From assembly GCA_013398615.1 (NCBI GenBank), contig VZSR01002420.1, positions 1,080,510 through 1,144,509 of the forward strand: a stretch of 64,000 bases of DNA, written 5' to 3'. The notes below the pieces were generated by a model. It searched no databases and was not told the DNA's origin. It saw only the letters and a program-made list of their open reading frames with translations. The translations under genes and the position numbers were made by a program. Origin of the DNA: Brachypodius melanocephalos. Its lineage: Eukaryota > Chordata > Aves > Passeriformes > Pycnonotidae. The stretch's first letter is position 1. Each line of letters starts with the position of its first letter. Below, piece after piece: positions 38,782 to 52,082 of this stretch.

Positions 38782-41700
38782 GATTTGTACCAAACAGGAT
38801 TTTAAAGAACCCAAGGGGATGGAAAAAGTCTGAAAATTAGCAACTAAAAATAAACAGGAAATGAAGGCAGAACTGTTTCACATGAAGTGCCATAAGTAAA
38901 TGAAACAGAATTGTCCAGTTGGAATTATCAAAATTAAGAATTTAAGTAAAAACACTGTGAATAGTGAAAATAATGCCAGGGCAGAAGAGAAAGGAAGAGC
39001 CATATTTAAACAAAAAAGCTAAACAGACACAGCTACAACAGTGCTATCACTGGAACCAAACCTGGATATCTTCAATGTGAGGTAAAGGAATTTGTGCAGA
39101 AGTATGGCATTTTGAAGGTCTGAAATGTCAACTTCAGCAAGTTTCCTGTAACCTCCTTTGGAATTCCTTATTTGTCACAGACTGTGGTCTGTTGCTTGAA
39201 TTTTTTTTTTACTTTAAGTAATAGCTCTGAAAAATTATGGCTCTGGCCAAGTACATAATGGAAGCTTGTATTATATAATTTGTAAGGATGAGCAATTAGA
39301 TAGGAGAAAGTCACTGCATAATAACAACAAGAATACTTCACTACTTACACAGGATCAGTTTAGATTTAATGCAGATTTTTTTTCCAGATGAATGTTACGA
39401 CACTGCCGGTCTGTGAGGACACGTCATTTTCAGAAGACATTATTTAATGGAAATATAATGCCAAAGAGAAATAGCACCACCTACAATTTGATAATACTGT
39501 TTAAAGCTCAACGAATCAGAAGAATCTCTCAAAAATACAAGGCATAGTCCTCTGTTGCTGAGACAAAAACTAGATGATCTACACATGACCTTTTCCTTCT
39601 GTAGGTTCTGGTACTGCAAGGAGCTGTGAAATTGCTTTCTGACTATTCTATTTAACAGTCACACCGATGAAATGGAACACAGAAAGCAAGGCATAAACAG
39701 ATATTGTTTACACAATGTATCTATGTTGATACTGAGATACTGAGTAAAATACTTCAATATGCAAATCCTTTTGGTATTTCAGTCATCTGAGACCTTGAGA
39801 CACTAAAGGCTGTGTTTTATAATTTTGGAGTTTTACACAAATGCAGGCACTGGAGCACTTTCATCATCTAAACAGTTCCCCAAGAAATTTAAACACAGTG
39901 AAGCACAATCAAGCCTTATCAGATAGCTTATTAAGTAGGACTTTGGAATACTTGAACTGTTAGCCAAAACAACACAAGCAGCCTGTTTGTGCAGCAGGCC
40001 AGGAGCCTTGAAAAATCTTGCTCTTCGGCAAGGTGAATTCCACCGAGTAACACTTGGTTCTGTGGGGTAGGTGGGGATCTGGGGAGGGAAACAAAACAAC
40101 AGAACAACAAAAAAGAGACACTCCTTTCCTGCAGGACATAGGGAATGCAAAGCATCCAGGACAGCAAACTGAAGAACAATCACTTCAGAGTTCTGTGGAT
40201 TTGATGCACTCTGCCTACAGTTAAGGCCAGCAAGAGTCAGAATCTCAGGTGTTTCCACACCATCTCTGTCACCACTTTTCAAGACGGCTGTCTCTGAAGT
40301 GTCACCAAAGGAAGGCCCTCTCAGTGGTCATGCTTGTCTACCAAATGTCTTAAGTTAAGGTGAAACAGCACAAGGTTTCTTTTTTCATATTATTATTTTT
40401 TAAGTCCCATAGCTACAAGTGTAATCTTTTTCTGGTTCACTCTGCCTTACGAGCACCAATAGTATTTCTGTATTTCAAATTTAAAGTAATGTGTAGAAGA
40501 CAAATTCAACACAACAAAGGCTGGCTAACAGAGAGGCCATCAGAAGACTATTTAAGAGGGTAGAAAATTGCATCCTGCTTTAGTTGGCAGGCCACCTTCC
40601 TTTCTTTTGTTACCAAAGTGCCACTGCACTTTAATATCCTGAAGTGATAACACAAGATGGAGCAGAAAGCATTTTGTCGCTGTTTTCTGGCTATGTTTTT
40701 TTTTGCCTCTCAAAGAAAATAACACAGAATTTGGGGCAAATTTGTAGTTAGAAATTATTCAAACTGAAATCAACAGAGACGTGACAGTCTCAACAGAGGA
40801 TGGGCCTCCTCTTCTCTCTTACAACTGAGACTTGAATGTGGCCATAAAAGAACCATGGGAAGTCCCAGCACAGAATTTCTGTGCCTCAGACATCAAGGAC
40901 AAAAATCTGATTCTGCTACGGGTTTTAATGAAGCTTTTTCTTCTTTAATTCTTAGAGCATGGATACTTCATAAGCTAAAAATTTTGCAAATTTTCAGTAC
41001 TTTAGGAATTGTCAGTCTCATAGGGAGTAATGGCTTATGTTTTCCTTTCACAAAGTTAAAATTTACATTAAGACCCAAACAACTAATAAATGTATCAACC
41101 TATTAATTTAACATTTTCTTTTTTAAAAAAAAAGATTAAACCTTTACTAATTTACTTAGAACTATTCATAAGACAAAACCAGGAAATCACCATTTAGAAT
41201 ATTATTTATAGCTCAGAGTTCACACCAGAGTTCAACAAGTCTCAATTACTTCCCAGAGATGTTTAATTTAATAATAGAAGGAAGTATGCATTTTCTTCAT
41301 ACACAACAGTATCCTAATAAATATTTCTTCTACAATCTCCATATTTCCTTGGTCTACTTAAAATTTACTCTAATGCTACTCTATAGACTACTGTAATATG
41401 AATTAAATGACAAAATCAAATGCAGATTGCCACTGTGCAGGGCAACATACAAATACATTTAAAATACAAATGGAAAACCAATTTCCAACAGGCTTAAAAC
41501 AAAAGATTAGAGTTATGCTGAACTAACTTACGTAATGAAGATTTTAAAAATAATTGTATTCAGCTTTCTCTTTCATCGTGTCTTATTCCAGTACAGTCAT
41601 GGGACTGTAGTAAGCAAATTTCCAAAAGCAGGTGATTTAGACAATGTTTTACCCATGACACCATGTGAAAATAAAATTAATTTTGATGCACATTGTACCA

Positions 41701-42929
41701 AAATGTCAATATAGGTCCTGCAAATACTGTTCTGTGGCAATATTTACATTTTTTAGTGTCAGCTAAAGTGTTTAATGAAAACTAATTACCCATTCTCAGT
41801 ATGAGGCATCGGTGGAGTTGGCGGGTGGAATCACACTTGGGTTGCAGCACTCCTCACCATCTCAGCCAAAATCCACACAGCCAAGGGTGTTGGCCACCTG
41901 TAAAGCAGTGATTTCATCATTTCCAATTGTCTCCTTTCTACAGATATGTAAACAAAGCAGAGCATCAACCTATACAGCTCTTTGGAAAGGAATGTTTCCA
42001 CAAACAAACCAAATTCAAGAAATTGCATTTCCACAGTATTTTATTTTGGAATTTATTTTATTTTGAAAATGTAAAACTGTAACTATGAAAAAGAAGGAAT
42101 CTTTATCATTCATTTGAACAGGAATATTTGAGTATTCATATGCTTCTGACATATATTGATAAAACAGACCCTCAGTTCTTTTCAATCAGGACAGTAATAA
42201 ATATTCCACAATGTTTATAAATTGCAACTCACAGAGTCATCAAACCTGTATGACAAAGCACAAAATCTCTCAATTTTTGTTGCTTTATGTTGAAACAGCT
42301 TCTCAGAGCCCTTGATACCAATAAAAAAAAGCATGTTTATTACATGTAGCAATTTAATAACACAAATGGCAGTGTTCCTTTCTATTTTGTGGGTTGCCAT
42401 ACACAAAGACTGTATCTTACATGCCAGATGAAGCAATGAAACATTATTCTCATTTAAACACTACAGAAAGTTACAGCACAGCCTGGCTAAATAATTTTCT
42501 GGGAAGAGCTTAGGTTTGGGAGTGGAAGAAAAATTTCCTGTTATAAACAGTACTTAGCACTTAAGAAGTGCTTTGCATTTCCACAAGGCTCCTCAAACAA
42601 GTACGTAAGGATTGTGAGCATTGTACAAGTAAGGTCACTGAAATGGGCATCTTTCTCTAAGATTTAAAAAGAACTGTTTTCTCAAGAAAGAATCAGAATA
42701 AACGGCCATGATTTCTGTTTCAGAGCAACCCAAAACTCATGACTTCCCCATGGCTCGAAAGTTAAGTGGTACATGAAACAATTCTATCGTCCTATCAATG
42801 CATATTTCATATTAATGCAACATTAATGAGTATGAAAATGAATGTAAGTATGTGAGTGAACAAATACTATATAGATAGCTAACATCTTTGCACTCACAAG
42901 AAATAAAGTATCATCTGAAATTCAGGTCC

Positions 42930-43236
42930 AGAAGAGAAGGATCTCCACAGTGAGGGGAAGATCAAGAGAGAACAAGGGGTAATGACTTCAAACTGACAGA
43001 GGACAGGTTTAGTTTGCATATTAGGAAGAAATTCTTTACTGTGAGGGTGGTGAGGCACTGGAACAGGTTGTCCAGAGAAGCTGTGGCTGCCCCATCCATG
43101 GAAGTGCTCAAAGCCAAGCTGGATGGGGCTCTGAGCAGTCTGGTCTGGTGAAAGGCACCTCTGCCCACAGCAGGGGGTTAGAATTGGATGATCTTGAAGG
43201 ACCCTTCCAACCCGAACCATTCCATGATTCTATGAT
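42930..43236 (+). mobile_element. CR1 LINE, 5'-truncated 3' end
   Basis: About 300 bp of plus-strand CR1 tail. It contains the conserved blocks GGTTTAG...ATTAGGAAGAAATTCTTTAC, GTGAGGGTGGTGAGGCACTGG, AACAGGTTGTCCAGAGAAG, TGGAAGTGCTCAAAGCCAAG and GATGATCTTGAAGGACCC, and ends CATGATTCTATGAT, the CR1 3' terminus. It is the best-preserved repeat in the window. The left boundary is approximate. No intact ORF2 is present. Confidence 0.95.
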
Positions 43237-43239
43237 ATG

Positions 43240-46200
43240 AATTCCAGGGGAACCTGTTAAATGGGCTCTGGATCAAGTCACAATGGAGAGGATAATGCAT
43301 GTATGAAGGAACCTTGATTTCATTACTCACTTTTCCTTCTCTATTTTACTGATAATTGTTGTTCTTTTCCTTTTTTCTTCAGTATTTTTTCAGTTATAGT
43401 CTAATTTTATTATTATTCATAATTCTTAACAACAAAAAAAGATATTCACCGACTCTTACCCATCAGTGAGTGAACTGATGCCTGCATTTAGAAAGGATGT
43501 AAAAAAAATTATTCATAATTAACCCATTTAAATGTTACACCTTTTCAGAATTCTCTCATGCTACTGGGTGGATCTCAAGATACAGTGTGAAATCCTATTC
43601 CAGAAATCTCTAAATTAAGGATCAGTAAGAAGGAAGCACAGGACTGTATCTCCATCAGGTTATTTTTCTAGAGGTTTTCTATTTATGTCCTACATGACTC
43701 CCTCCCTGTAGGAAAGCAGAAAGATAAATAACTCATAATTGCTATGTTATCTGGTTGAAATTACATTTTTAACATTGTCTTCAAATCACCATTAAAACTT
43801 TAAAACTCTGTCTCATATCCAAAAATACTGGAAAATTTAGAATTATTACCTGCCCACTCAGCTCTGTCACAACAATTTGATTGTGCAGACTTCCAGACTA
43901 GTGCCCTGATTTCCTGGTACAAAAGCACTCTCAGGGAACATGCAGCTGTCACTTAGAAGTGTTTCCCAAAGTTTTGTCTACACAGATTACCTCCTCCTGA
44001 GACATGCAAGTGCCTCTGGTGTTAAAGTTCAAACCCTTTGGAAAGCCACGCTTGGCAGAGCGATACACAAGCCTCCCAGAAGAAATGAATGTTTGGTGTG
44101 AGGTTCTACTAAAAAAAACACAGGTCCAGAGAGAACAACCCACACAGTCCCTCTGCTCCTTCAAGCTGCCAGAGGCACAGGATTCAAATGTCCTCAAGAG
44201 CCTTCCTCCCTTACATATATTCAGATAAGTTTATCATAAACAGTTCCATAGAAGTATATCTCAGACTCTATATTAGACAAAAATGACTGCTGGAACAAAG
44301 AATTCCCTCGTGAACATCCGGCTGACCCCTGAGTTTCCAAAAAATGTTGAGTGGCACTAGAAACCTATCTGACTCCCACTTGACTGATTTGCTAGCAAGA
44401 TTCAACAACTCATCCATGACATAGACACTGTCCTGCAAATAATGTATTTCCATATTAAAAACCACTAAGTATCATTATTCCACTGGATGGGTCTCAAAAA
44501 AATTGATCCCTCATGAAAGTCAATACTATATCTGAGTGGTGACCTATACCTATACCCACACCTACTAATCTTGTCCCAAATATAGAAAGCAGTCTTGTAC
44601 CTTTGTATAGACCCTGGAATGCTATGATTCTGTTTCACAATTTAGGCTCTATTCTAAAAAATTATATGGGGAGTGGGAAAAGTTAAAAAGCTGGAATAGT
44701 GACAACTTTAAATCATCTTTTTGCCCAAATTAAAACCAAATCTCTGCCGTAAGGGTTAAGTGCAGTCTGTTTACCTCATTCAGACAACATCTAGTCTGCA
44801 GTGACCATTCCTTGGGAAATTAGGGATTCCCTCACATCTGTAACAAATTACATGGAGCAGTACAGCTCATCCTTAAAGTTCATTTGATAGTGATTGTAAT
44901 ACATGCCTTAGGTTAGGATGGAGGGCTTAACTCAATCACTTGATTATATGAAGAACTGCAAATGCTGCAGAAGCCAGGCTGCATATGGAAGTTCTGGGAT
45001 TGAGGACAACTCACCTGGAAATCCAGGCTGTTATTTTTCATATCCTACCACAGGCAGACCACATTCATAAGGGAGAACACTACTGTCTAAAGGAGAAAGA
45101 AACATGCAATAGACTAGAAGGAGTTTTCTATTAGAGCTGTCCAGGAACAGATGGTTCCAGCATCTGCTATTGTCTCTCCTTATCCTGGGTAATTTATTTA
45201 TTTTTTGAAATGTGGTTCGGCCTTAAGTTCAGTCAAAGTTCATCTGGCATCCACATCAGTTTACATCTTTATCCAAAGATCTTCTTTGTTCATGCATCTT
45301 ACAGTCAAATGAAAGAAATTACTCACACATTGCCACCTGTGTGTGAACCTACCACCTACTTAGATTTATTTCTCACCAAAGTTAATGGACTCTTTACCTC
45401 AAGGTTTGAAGAATATAGACAGTCCAATCTGTCTTTGAAGACCACATTCCTGACAGAATAGTATCAGGCTGCAGAACCAGGGAGTCCCAAAACCTGATGG
45501 TTTGATGACACTGTGCAGCTGAAGCAGCTTTATAGCCACATCCCAAGCTACGGCCAAATGAGTGCTGGCATTCCCTTTTAATTACTGTGCACCTGAGGAT
45601 GGTTTTTTGGTTAAAGATTCACTATTGTACATAATCTAAGATCCATATACTTGAAAATTGAAAATTGTGGATCACAGGAGTGTGGGGGGTGGGGCAAGCA
45701 GGCCAAACTGAGTGACTTCACTGATGGATTCCCAAAGAACACTCTCTGTAAGTATCAACTTTTTACAAAATCACCTGTTTCCACCACCTTTTCCCTTACA
45801 TGACTGGGACTCAGGCTACAGCTTTAATCCTCCCCAGACTGATCTCATCGGGTCAGGATTCAGGCTGGTAACACAATGTTCCCAGTGTCCCTTCAAGGAA
45901 ACAAGATGGGAAATGAAAAGAGAGGGTAAAATTTGCAACCCCGGGTCAGTGGAGGCTGGACAGGCATTTAGAAATGATGGCCTGATGTCTGTATGACACT
46001 GCACAGAAGTGCACATGAGCCTGTAGAGCTCATGTGTGATGCCACAAACGTGAGGCAGCACCACTCAGAATCGCTTCACATGGCAGAATGAGTGACTTGG
46101 GGCAGGCTGTTAACCAGGGCTGAGGATGAGTGTCAGGTACAGTGCTTCCCCCGTGTGCCAGGGCCCTGGGTAGCTGTGAAGAACAATTGTAATAGAGCTG

Positions 46201-48305
46201 AACTCCTCACTTTCCAAAAGATAAATTATGGTACTGAACTAGAAACATCTTTCTGAAAGCTGCATCACACATCTGAATTGGACACATGTTGTTCCAGAAA
46301 AATACGTGGCAATGGTTGCTGATTCCACTGTTATTTTCCACCTGTGTGAGAAAAGTTTTTTCTACTGTTTGTAAAGTAGTCTCAAGTTAACATAGCATAT
46401 ATGCCCAATAAGCAGCAATGCTGTACACGGTGCCTTAGCAGGTATTATACAAAAGCTACTACAAAGAATTTCCCCAGGCTTCCATATCAAATAGGAATTG
46501 ACTCACGCTGATCTATAGAACAAAGGGAAATGCACATGCACTGCATCAACACAGGGAAAACCTGTGGGATCCTGTCTGACATCCCAGTCATTGGGCAGCT
46601 CACAGCAGAGCCTCATGACCATTTATTTTTAACACTGCCAGGGAAAAATTTCCATCCCCATGCTCAGCAGGCTACAAAGAATACTAGGCATAAATACTTA
46701 AGTCCCTTATTTAGTTCTGGCATGCACAATATCACTTATCCAGAAAGACCTTTATTACTTTGGTAAGTATTACGAGTATTTCAGAGTTCCCCTGTTGACA
46801 TCTTAAGCAAATTGTTCCTACAGCAAGTTACGGATACTTCAAACACTGGAGCAAGGCACAGCATACACGTGGCTTGCAAACTGCAGTACAGAGTGGGATT
46901 ACCACAGACCCTGGCAGGAAAGAAAGATTTTTCCCACAGCAGCTTCCTTTGTCTCTTTGTTACACACATAAATAGAGACTCACTGTTGAGGTGAATTACA
47001 GCAGGTAGTGAAAGTATGCAGGCTGTAGGCAAGAGGGCCTCTTGGGTCTTCATTCCCTCACAAAATGCTTTGCTTTCTCTGCCTCCTAGTTAGACCAGCC
47101 CTCATTGCAAAACTGAACCCATGTAATTGAAGGTTTGTGCTAGCAGCTGACGTGATGTGCTAAAACAATCTGCAGGTCTTAATCCCTGATGAGCCAATCA
47201 AGTGGAGTTAACATCAGTCCAATACTGCTTTTGTACACAGATGGGAATCAGGGTTTTTTGAAGTCTTGTGTAGAGAGAAGATGCATTAGTTTACAGACTC
47301 AAATGGTCCAGGTGGCTTCAGCTAGGTTAGAAGATTTCTAAGAGCCAAGGGGAAATCCGTGGTAAAGGCATACCCTAAAAACCTTTCTGTGACTGTCTGG
47401 GCACCTATTTTCCCATACAAAATATCCTAACAAGTCCTGTTCATTCATGCCACACCAGTTTTCACACCTCGTATTTGCGGTATGCAAAGACAAGCAACAT
47501 GTTATTCCCATCCCCATGAAATGATGTGGGCTATAGCATAGGCTGGGGAGAACCAATCTGAAATGTTTTGACCAACTGAAAAAATTCTGTTACATCACAA
47601 ATAGAAATATAAGCAAAAATATAATGGTTTTATAAACTTCTGACTAACCACAATACACTGTAATGAAACCATTCCAGCAGTTTTCCTTCTCCATTACCAG
47701 AGGAGCTGCTACAGTGAGTGGACTTGTGGAGTTCACAGCTGTGGGGAACTCCTGCCATTAAGACTGTCCCAGAGTCAGAGTTTCCTGACATTTCAGTTCT
47801 CTGCCCTGAAGCCACAGGAACCCCAGCCCCAGTGATGCAGCCCAGAGCCAGAAAAAACTCTCAACTTCACTTCTAATGGGACTCTCAGGACAGTTGGGCT
47901 TTCACCCAAAAAAAGCCAGAAACACAGGAGCCCAGACTGCCAAACCTTGAAACTCCTGCCCAAGTCCTCATTCCAAATTTCCAGATTCCTGTGTCTCTGT
48001 CCATCTAGCTGACAGAAAACAGGGAGATGGGAACTTGAAGTTTCAGGAGCTGCAGCTGAGGCAGAAGCCTCAGAGCTTGGGCTCTCAAGCTTGGTGTTGT
48101 TTCAAAGTAATTTAAATAAACTATGTGACCTTTAAAAAGATTTTCTGCTTTCCTCTCGAAATGAAACATTAAAAAATTCAAATTAAAGGCTTTTTTTTTT
48201 TTTAAAGAATTGAATCTGGAAACAGAGGTTTAGTTTTGAGCATCTACAGCACATAATCCATGACTGAGTGTTTCTTACTGGTCTGTGATACAGATTAATC
48301 CCAAT
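43240..48305. other. Intergenic, nothing recognisable
   Basis: AT-rich DNA with only short open frames lacking domains. A T12 run lies near 48,190. No repeat family, RNA gene or CpG-rich segment is seen. Confidence 0.6.
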
Positions 48306-48310
48306 AAGAC

Positions 48311-48440
48311 CACAGAATTTTAGAATATTTTAAATTGGAAGAGACCCATAATGATCATCAAGCCCAGCTCCCTGCTCTTCATAGAACTATCTAGACTGAA
48401 AAGGAATCACTGGCTTCACAACACACCCAACAGTTTATAC
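48311..48440 (-). mobile_element. CR1 3'-tail fragment
   Basis: CACAGAATTTTAGAATATTT, then TTGGAAGAGACCCATAATGATCATCAAGCCCAGCTCCCTGCTC, matches the minus-strand CR1 end of the type GAATATCCTGAGTTGGAAGGGACCCATAAGGATCATC. The following 50-60 bases (AGAACTATCTA onward) look like more degraded continuation, so the right edge is uncertain. 5'-truncated and non-coding. Confidence 0.8.
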
Positions 48441-48531
48441 AAGGACTCAGTGAAAAGGTTAATGGTAATGAGATATGGACAGATTTCACTCTCAAGTAAG
48501 TGGTTCTGAAAAAAAAAAAAAAAAGGAAAAA

Positions 48532-48549
48532 AGAAAAAAGCTTTTTTCT
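48532..48549. repeat. 18-bp perfect palindrome beside a poly(A) run
   Basis: AGAAAAAAGCTTTTTTCT is self-complementary and centred on a HindIII site. It follows a 16-base A run (48509-48524). Probably low-complexity in origin. Confidence 0.9.
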
Positions 48550-49121
48550 CTTTACAAAATAAATGTATTTCAGAAGTTCAACTCAAATTCCAGCTAGAAC
48601 AAGAGCAGAGTCACTCTCCCAAGGACTGAAGTCCACCTGCTTTATGTAGTTGTTTTCTTGATACATAAGGGTGATGCTTCCCTACTAGTATCTGAAATAC
48701 CATAATTTCTCAGAATATCATAATTTAATAACATCATAATTTCCAAGCCTGCTCCAATACTGCAATATTCAGCCTCATGGCTTGCCAGGTATTTGCCACC
48801 CATGTGGAAGGCTGGAACTCAGCCCTGATGAAGACACATCTGACACTACATGGGCTTAGCTTTTCACAAGTTAGGTGACCACAAGGAAAGTTTACCTGTG
48901 AATCACAAGAAAAAGTAAATCTGTGTCATCAAACAACATCTGTTGGTAGTTTAGGGATAATTTGATGCTTCTATCAAACCTGGTGCCATGAAATCCCCTT
49001 GCCCAGCTCCTGCTCCTATCTGAAAACTCCTGTGCTAACTGTATTTCCCAAACCTGACTCCAGCTGCTACACATAACTACACATTTCCGCTTTTGTTCAA
49101 ACTGCTGGGGAGTTCACGGAC

Positions 49122-49380
49122 CTAGAATCACGGAATCATTAAGCTTGGAAAAGGCCTCCAAGATCACCATGTCCAACCTTTGACTGAGCACCACCACGCC
49201 AACTAAACCACAGCACTAAATACCACATCCAGTTGTTTCTTGAACACTCCACAGACAGTGATTTTACCCCTCCCTGGCCAGTCCGCTCCAATGCTTTAAC
49301 CATCCTTTCACTGAAAAAATCCTTCCTGATGTCCAACAGCTCTTCAAATCTGAAACCAAGTTCCTTGGGGCAGCGGAATT
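49122..49380 (-). mobile_element. CR1 LINE, 5'-truncated 3' end
   Basis: It begins AGAATCACGGAATCATTAAG (reverse complement of the CR1 3' end) and continues with CTCCAAGATCACCATGTCCAACC, then CCATCCTTTCACTGAAAAAATCCTTCCTGATGTCCAACAG and a CTTGGGGCAGC block. About 260 bp, minus strand. It is preserved well enough for all major tail blocks to be readable. No open reading frame of the element is retained. Confidence 0.92.
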
Positions 49381-49384
49381 CCCT

Positions 49385-51425
49385 TGCAATATATGTGTAA
49401 CACAAAATAATTTGAGAAACAGTAAGTTCCAGAGCATGCCACAATCAGCCTTACACTGACACATTCAATCCACATGATACAGGTACCCAAGGATGTATCA
49501 TGAGATACATAATAAAACAGATTAATCAAAGTATTGGTGCAACTAAGCACAGTCTATTTATCTCCCAGGAACAACTAAAAGAAAATCCAGCTGCATTCAG
49601 TGTTACAGAAGCAGCTTCCCTTTTTGAAACTTTCGAACTCTTTCACACATAATTGCACTGTAACCCAAAGATTTTTACTTATATCCTACCAAGATTCTCA
49701 TCTACATCTGAAGAAATAACAGAATTTATTCAGCTTACTTATGGCATCACCATGTTTAATTATTTCTAGTAATGAGCTTCATGTGACAGAATCCAGGTTG
49801 CCTTAAAAAACTGACATGCTTACTATCCATATTTCCTATGTGTATGTTTTTACTTTCTAAGTATTGCCTTACCACTTTTTATCAGAGGCTGGAAGTCACG
49901 TGAAGTTAACACTCTGAACTGGCATATACTAACACTGATCTTAACTTTCCATTATTAAAATTAAAATAAAATTCTGTATCAACCAAGAAAAATACTTCAT
50001 TAGCAAAGAAGCCAACTTGTACTTCTAAAGAGTGGAAAGGAACATTAGATTAAATCAGGTCTTCTTGCACAAAACCTCGGGAATCAGCAATTTCTATTCA
50101 GAGGTTTTAAAGAACATTCAATCTTCTTCAAGCCTTGCTTATACATCTTTACATCACCCCATCATTATAGAGCTTGAAGTTTTGAGCACTTTATATTATA
50201 CAAGGTCAACAGTACATTCCACAGAATCTCTGGGAAATGTCTCCATCATAGAACCACGTAAAATTTCTGTGTAGAAACAGCTGTTCACAAACTGTCAGTT
50301 CTTTCTTAGTTTGGCAACTTGATCTAAAGCCCATTTTGGGAAATCTTTCTCCATCTGATTAATGCACCTCAAACTCACCTTCCTCTAACAACTGGTACAG
50401 ATACTTATGACTACACAGGGAAAGAGACACACAGACCTCTTGCTCTGTCCTTAGGCCATTACAGTTCTGCCAGTGTAACCCCCTGTGAGGGATCTGCTTG
50501 GGAATGAGTGACTTTATTATGACACTGTTATTCTCCTGTATAGCAGAATCACTTTCATTGTTGTTGTAGAACTGCAGTGCTACAGTTCTGCCATGCCAGG
50601 TTGGTCATGGAATGAGTTTGTGTATTGCAAAGCAGAACTCTTCTCTAAAACTACAAAGCAAGGATAATGTATCATAGGAATACACCCTTACTTCACTCAC
50701 CAACATGAGTGATGAAGCTCAAGCTGCACCACAGGCCTTCCTTACTCATGTAGATATGGCTCAAGCCTTGGTTGGGAAAACCTTCAGTCAAATGAGTCAG
50801 TGGCAAGACAAGGGGCAGTTGTGAGTTGCCTTCAAAAATACCCTTGAAGGGAGAGGAAAGTCTTTGTGTCTACTCAGTAACCTATCTGATGTGCTATTTA
50901 CCCATGCTAAACTTCTATTTAGTTCAGTGTGGCTGTTTATTAGCTCAAGTGTAAATATGAAGAGACTCGCTTTCTTTGGTGATAAACAGGAAGAGGGCCT
51001 AGTCGGTTTAGTGACAACAGTGCATGTAAAGAACTTAATGAAATACTTCTTCCCCTTTCTCCCTCCTAAGGGGGCTCTTTGGGTACACCCCAGTTTCTCC
51101 TCAATTCCTGGGATGAGCAGCCTCTCCTGGTAAACACACCTCTGACTTTGGTTATGCAGCCGCCTTTTGCCTCCAAGTCAGCGGCTGTAGCTGCACCTGC
51201 ACCTCAGGCACCTCAGAGTGCACCCCACCTGCACCTGGGCTGGGGTTCTCTGGGCTTCCATCTCTTTCCTCCATTTCACCCCTGTTGGCCTTCCCTTTCT
51301 GGATGGCTCCTGGCCTCACAGGTGCTTTCTGGGATCTTCCTGCTCTTCCCACACACAGGTCTCCCGTTCTCGGCAGACCGGGAGTACATGGCTCACCCCT
51401 CCTCATGCCATTCCCTCACACCTTT
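49385..51425. other. Proximal upstream region of HHIP
   Basis: From 49,385 to about 51,050 this is ordinary AT-rich DNA. From about 51,050 the sequence becomes GC-richer, approaching the CpG island. A cluster of CACCTG/CACCTC motifs lies at 51194-51237. No coding exon is supported. Confidence 0.6.
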
Positions 51426-52048
51426 GGAGATGGCCTCCGTGCCGTCCCCACCAACAGGTTGTACCTCGGTCATGGCGCCCACACGCACCAAGGGTCTGCC
51501 ATCTCACGGCACCCTCGGGGCAGCCACGGTGCCGAAGCCCCCTGGAAAAAGCCACCGGGAGCCTAGGGCAGCTCCCGCCGTCGACGCCCACCCCGCGCTT
51601 GGCCCCACGCCTCTGGAACCTTCCGTGGCGTGGGGACGAGCTGTGGTGGCAATGGGCGAGCGCGGGCGAGCAGACCCCGAGCCGAACGCCGAGGGGGCCC
51701 CGCTCTGCCGTCGGGGGAAAAGGACCCACCTACAGCGCTCGCCTTCCACCGGGCACCACCGCGATCCCACCGGCTCCCGCCGAGACACCGGAGCGGGAAG
51801 CCGCCCGCCCCCTCCCTCTCTCGCCGGCCCTGCGGGAGGCCCGGCTGCCGCTGCCCCTGAGGGAAGGGGGCAGCCGGACACCCTGGCGGGGGGATCTCCT
51901 CGGGGCGGGGCCGCCGCCGCTCCCTCCCGCCGGGCGCGGCCCCCGCGCCGCTCCCGCTTCCCGGCGGGCCCCCACGGGCGGCACGCGCGGCCGGTGGATG
52001 CCGCCGGGTGACGTGCAGGGCGCGCGGTGGCAGCACCTCCCCGCGCGC

Positions 52049-52060
52049 CGCTTAAAAAGA
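52049..52060 (+). promoter_or_regulatory. HHIP: Possible TATA-like element of HHIP
   Basis: An AT-rich CTTAAAAAGA block sits alone in very GC-rich DNA, about 550 bp before the HHIP start codon. A transcription start about 30 bases downstream (near 52,080) would give a leader of roughly 520 nt. CpG-island promoters often lack TATA boxes, so this is only a candidate. Confidence 0.3.
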
Positions 52061-52082
52061 AGAAGAAAAGAGGGAGCGAAAC

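Larger units (their letters stand above)
35760..42920. other. Intergenic, no gene seen
   Basis: No coding exon or RNA gene recognised. The 149-codon minus-strand frame at 39833-40282 lacks any recognisable domain. A purine-rich block (about 37,078-37,379) leads into a 36-base A run. A GLI-core site lies at 38773-38781. A direct repeat ATTGGTTATTA occurs at 38234-38244 and 38251-38261. A weak similarity to ancient SINE/L2-type tails is possible at about 42,545-42,660 but not strong enough to call. Confidence 0.6.

Noticed and set aside
39833..40282. 149-codon minus-strand open frame
   Set aside because: No domain, overlaps another frame on the same strand, and no supporting signals.
42545..42660. 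Resemblance to an ancient SINE/L2 tail
   Set aside because: Only scattered short matches such as AAGTGCTTTGCATT. Not enough to separate from chance.
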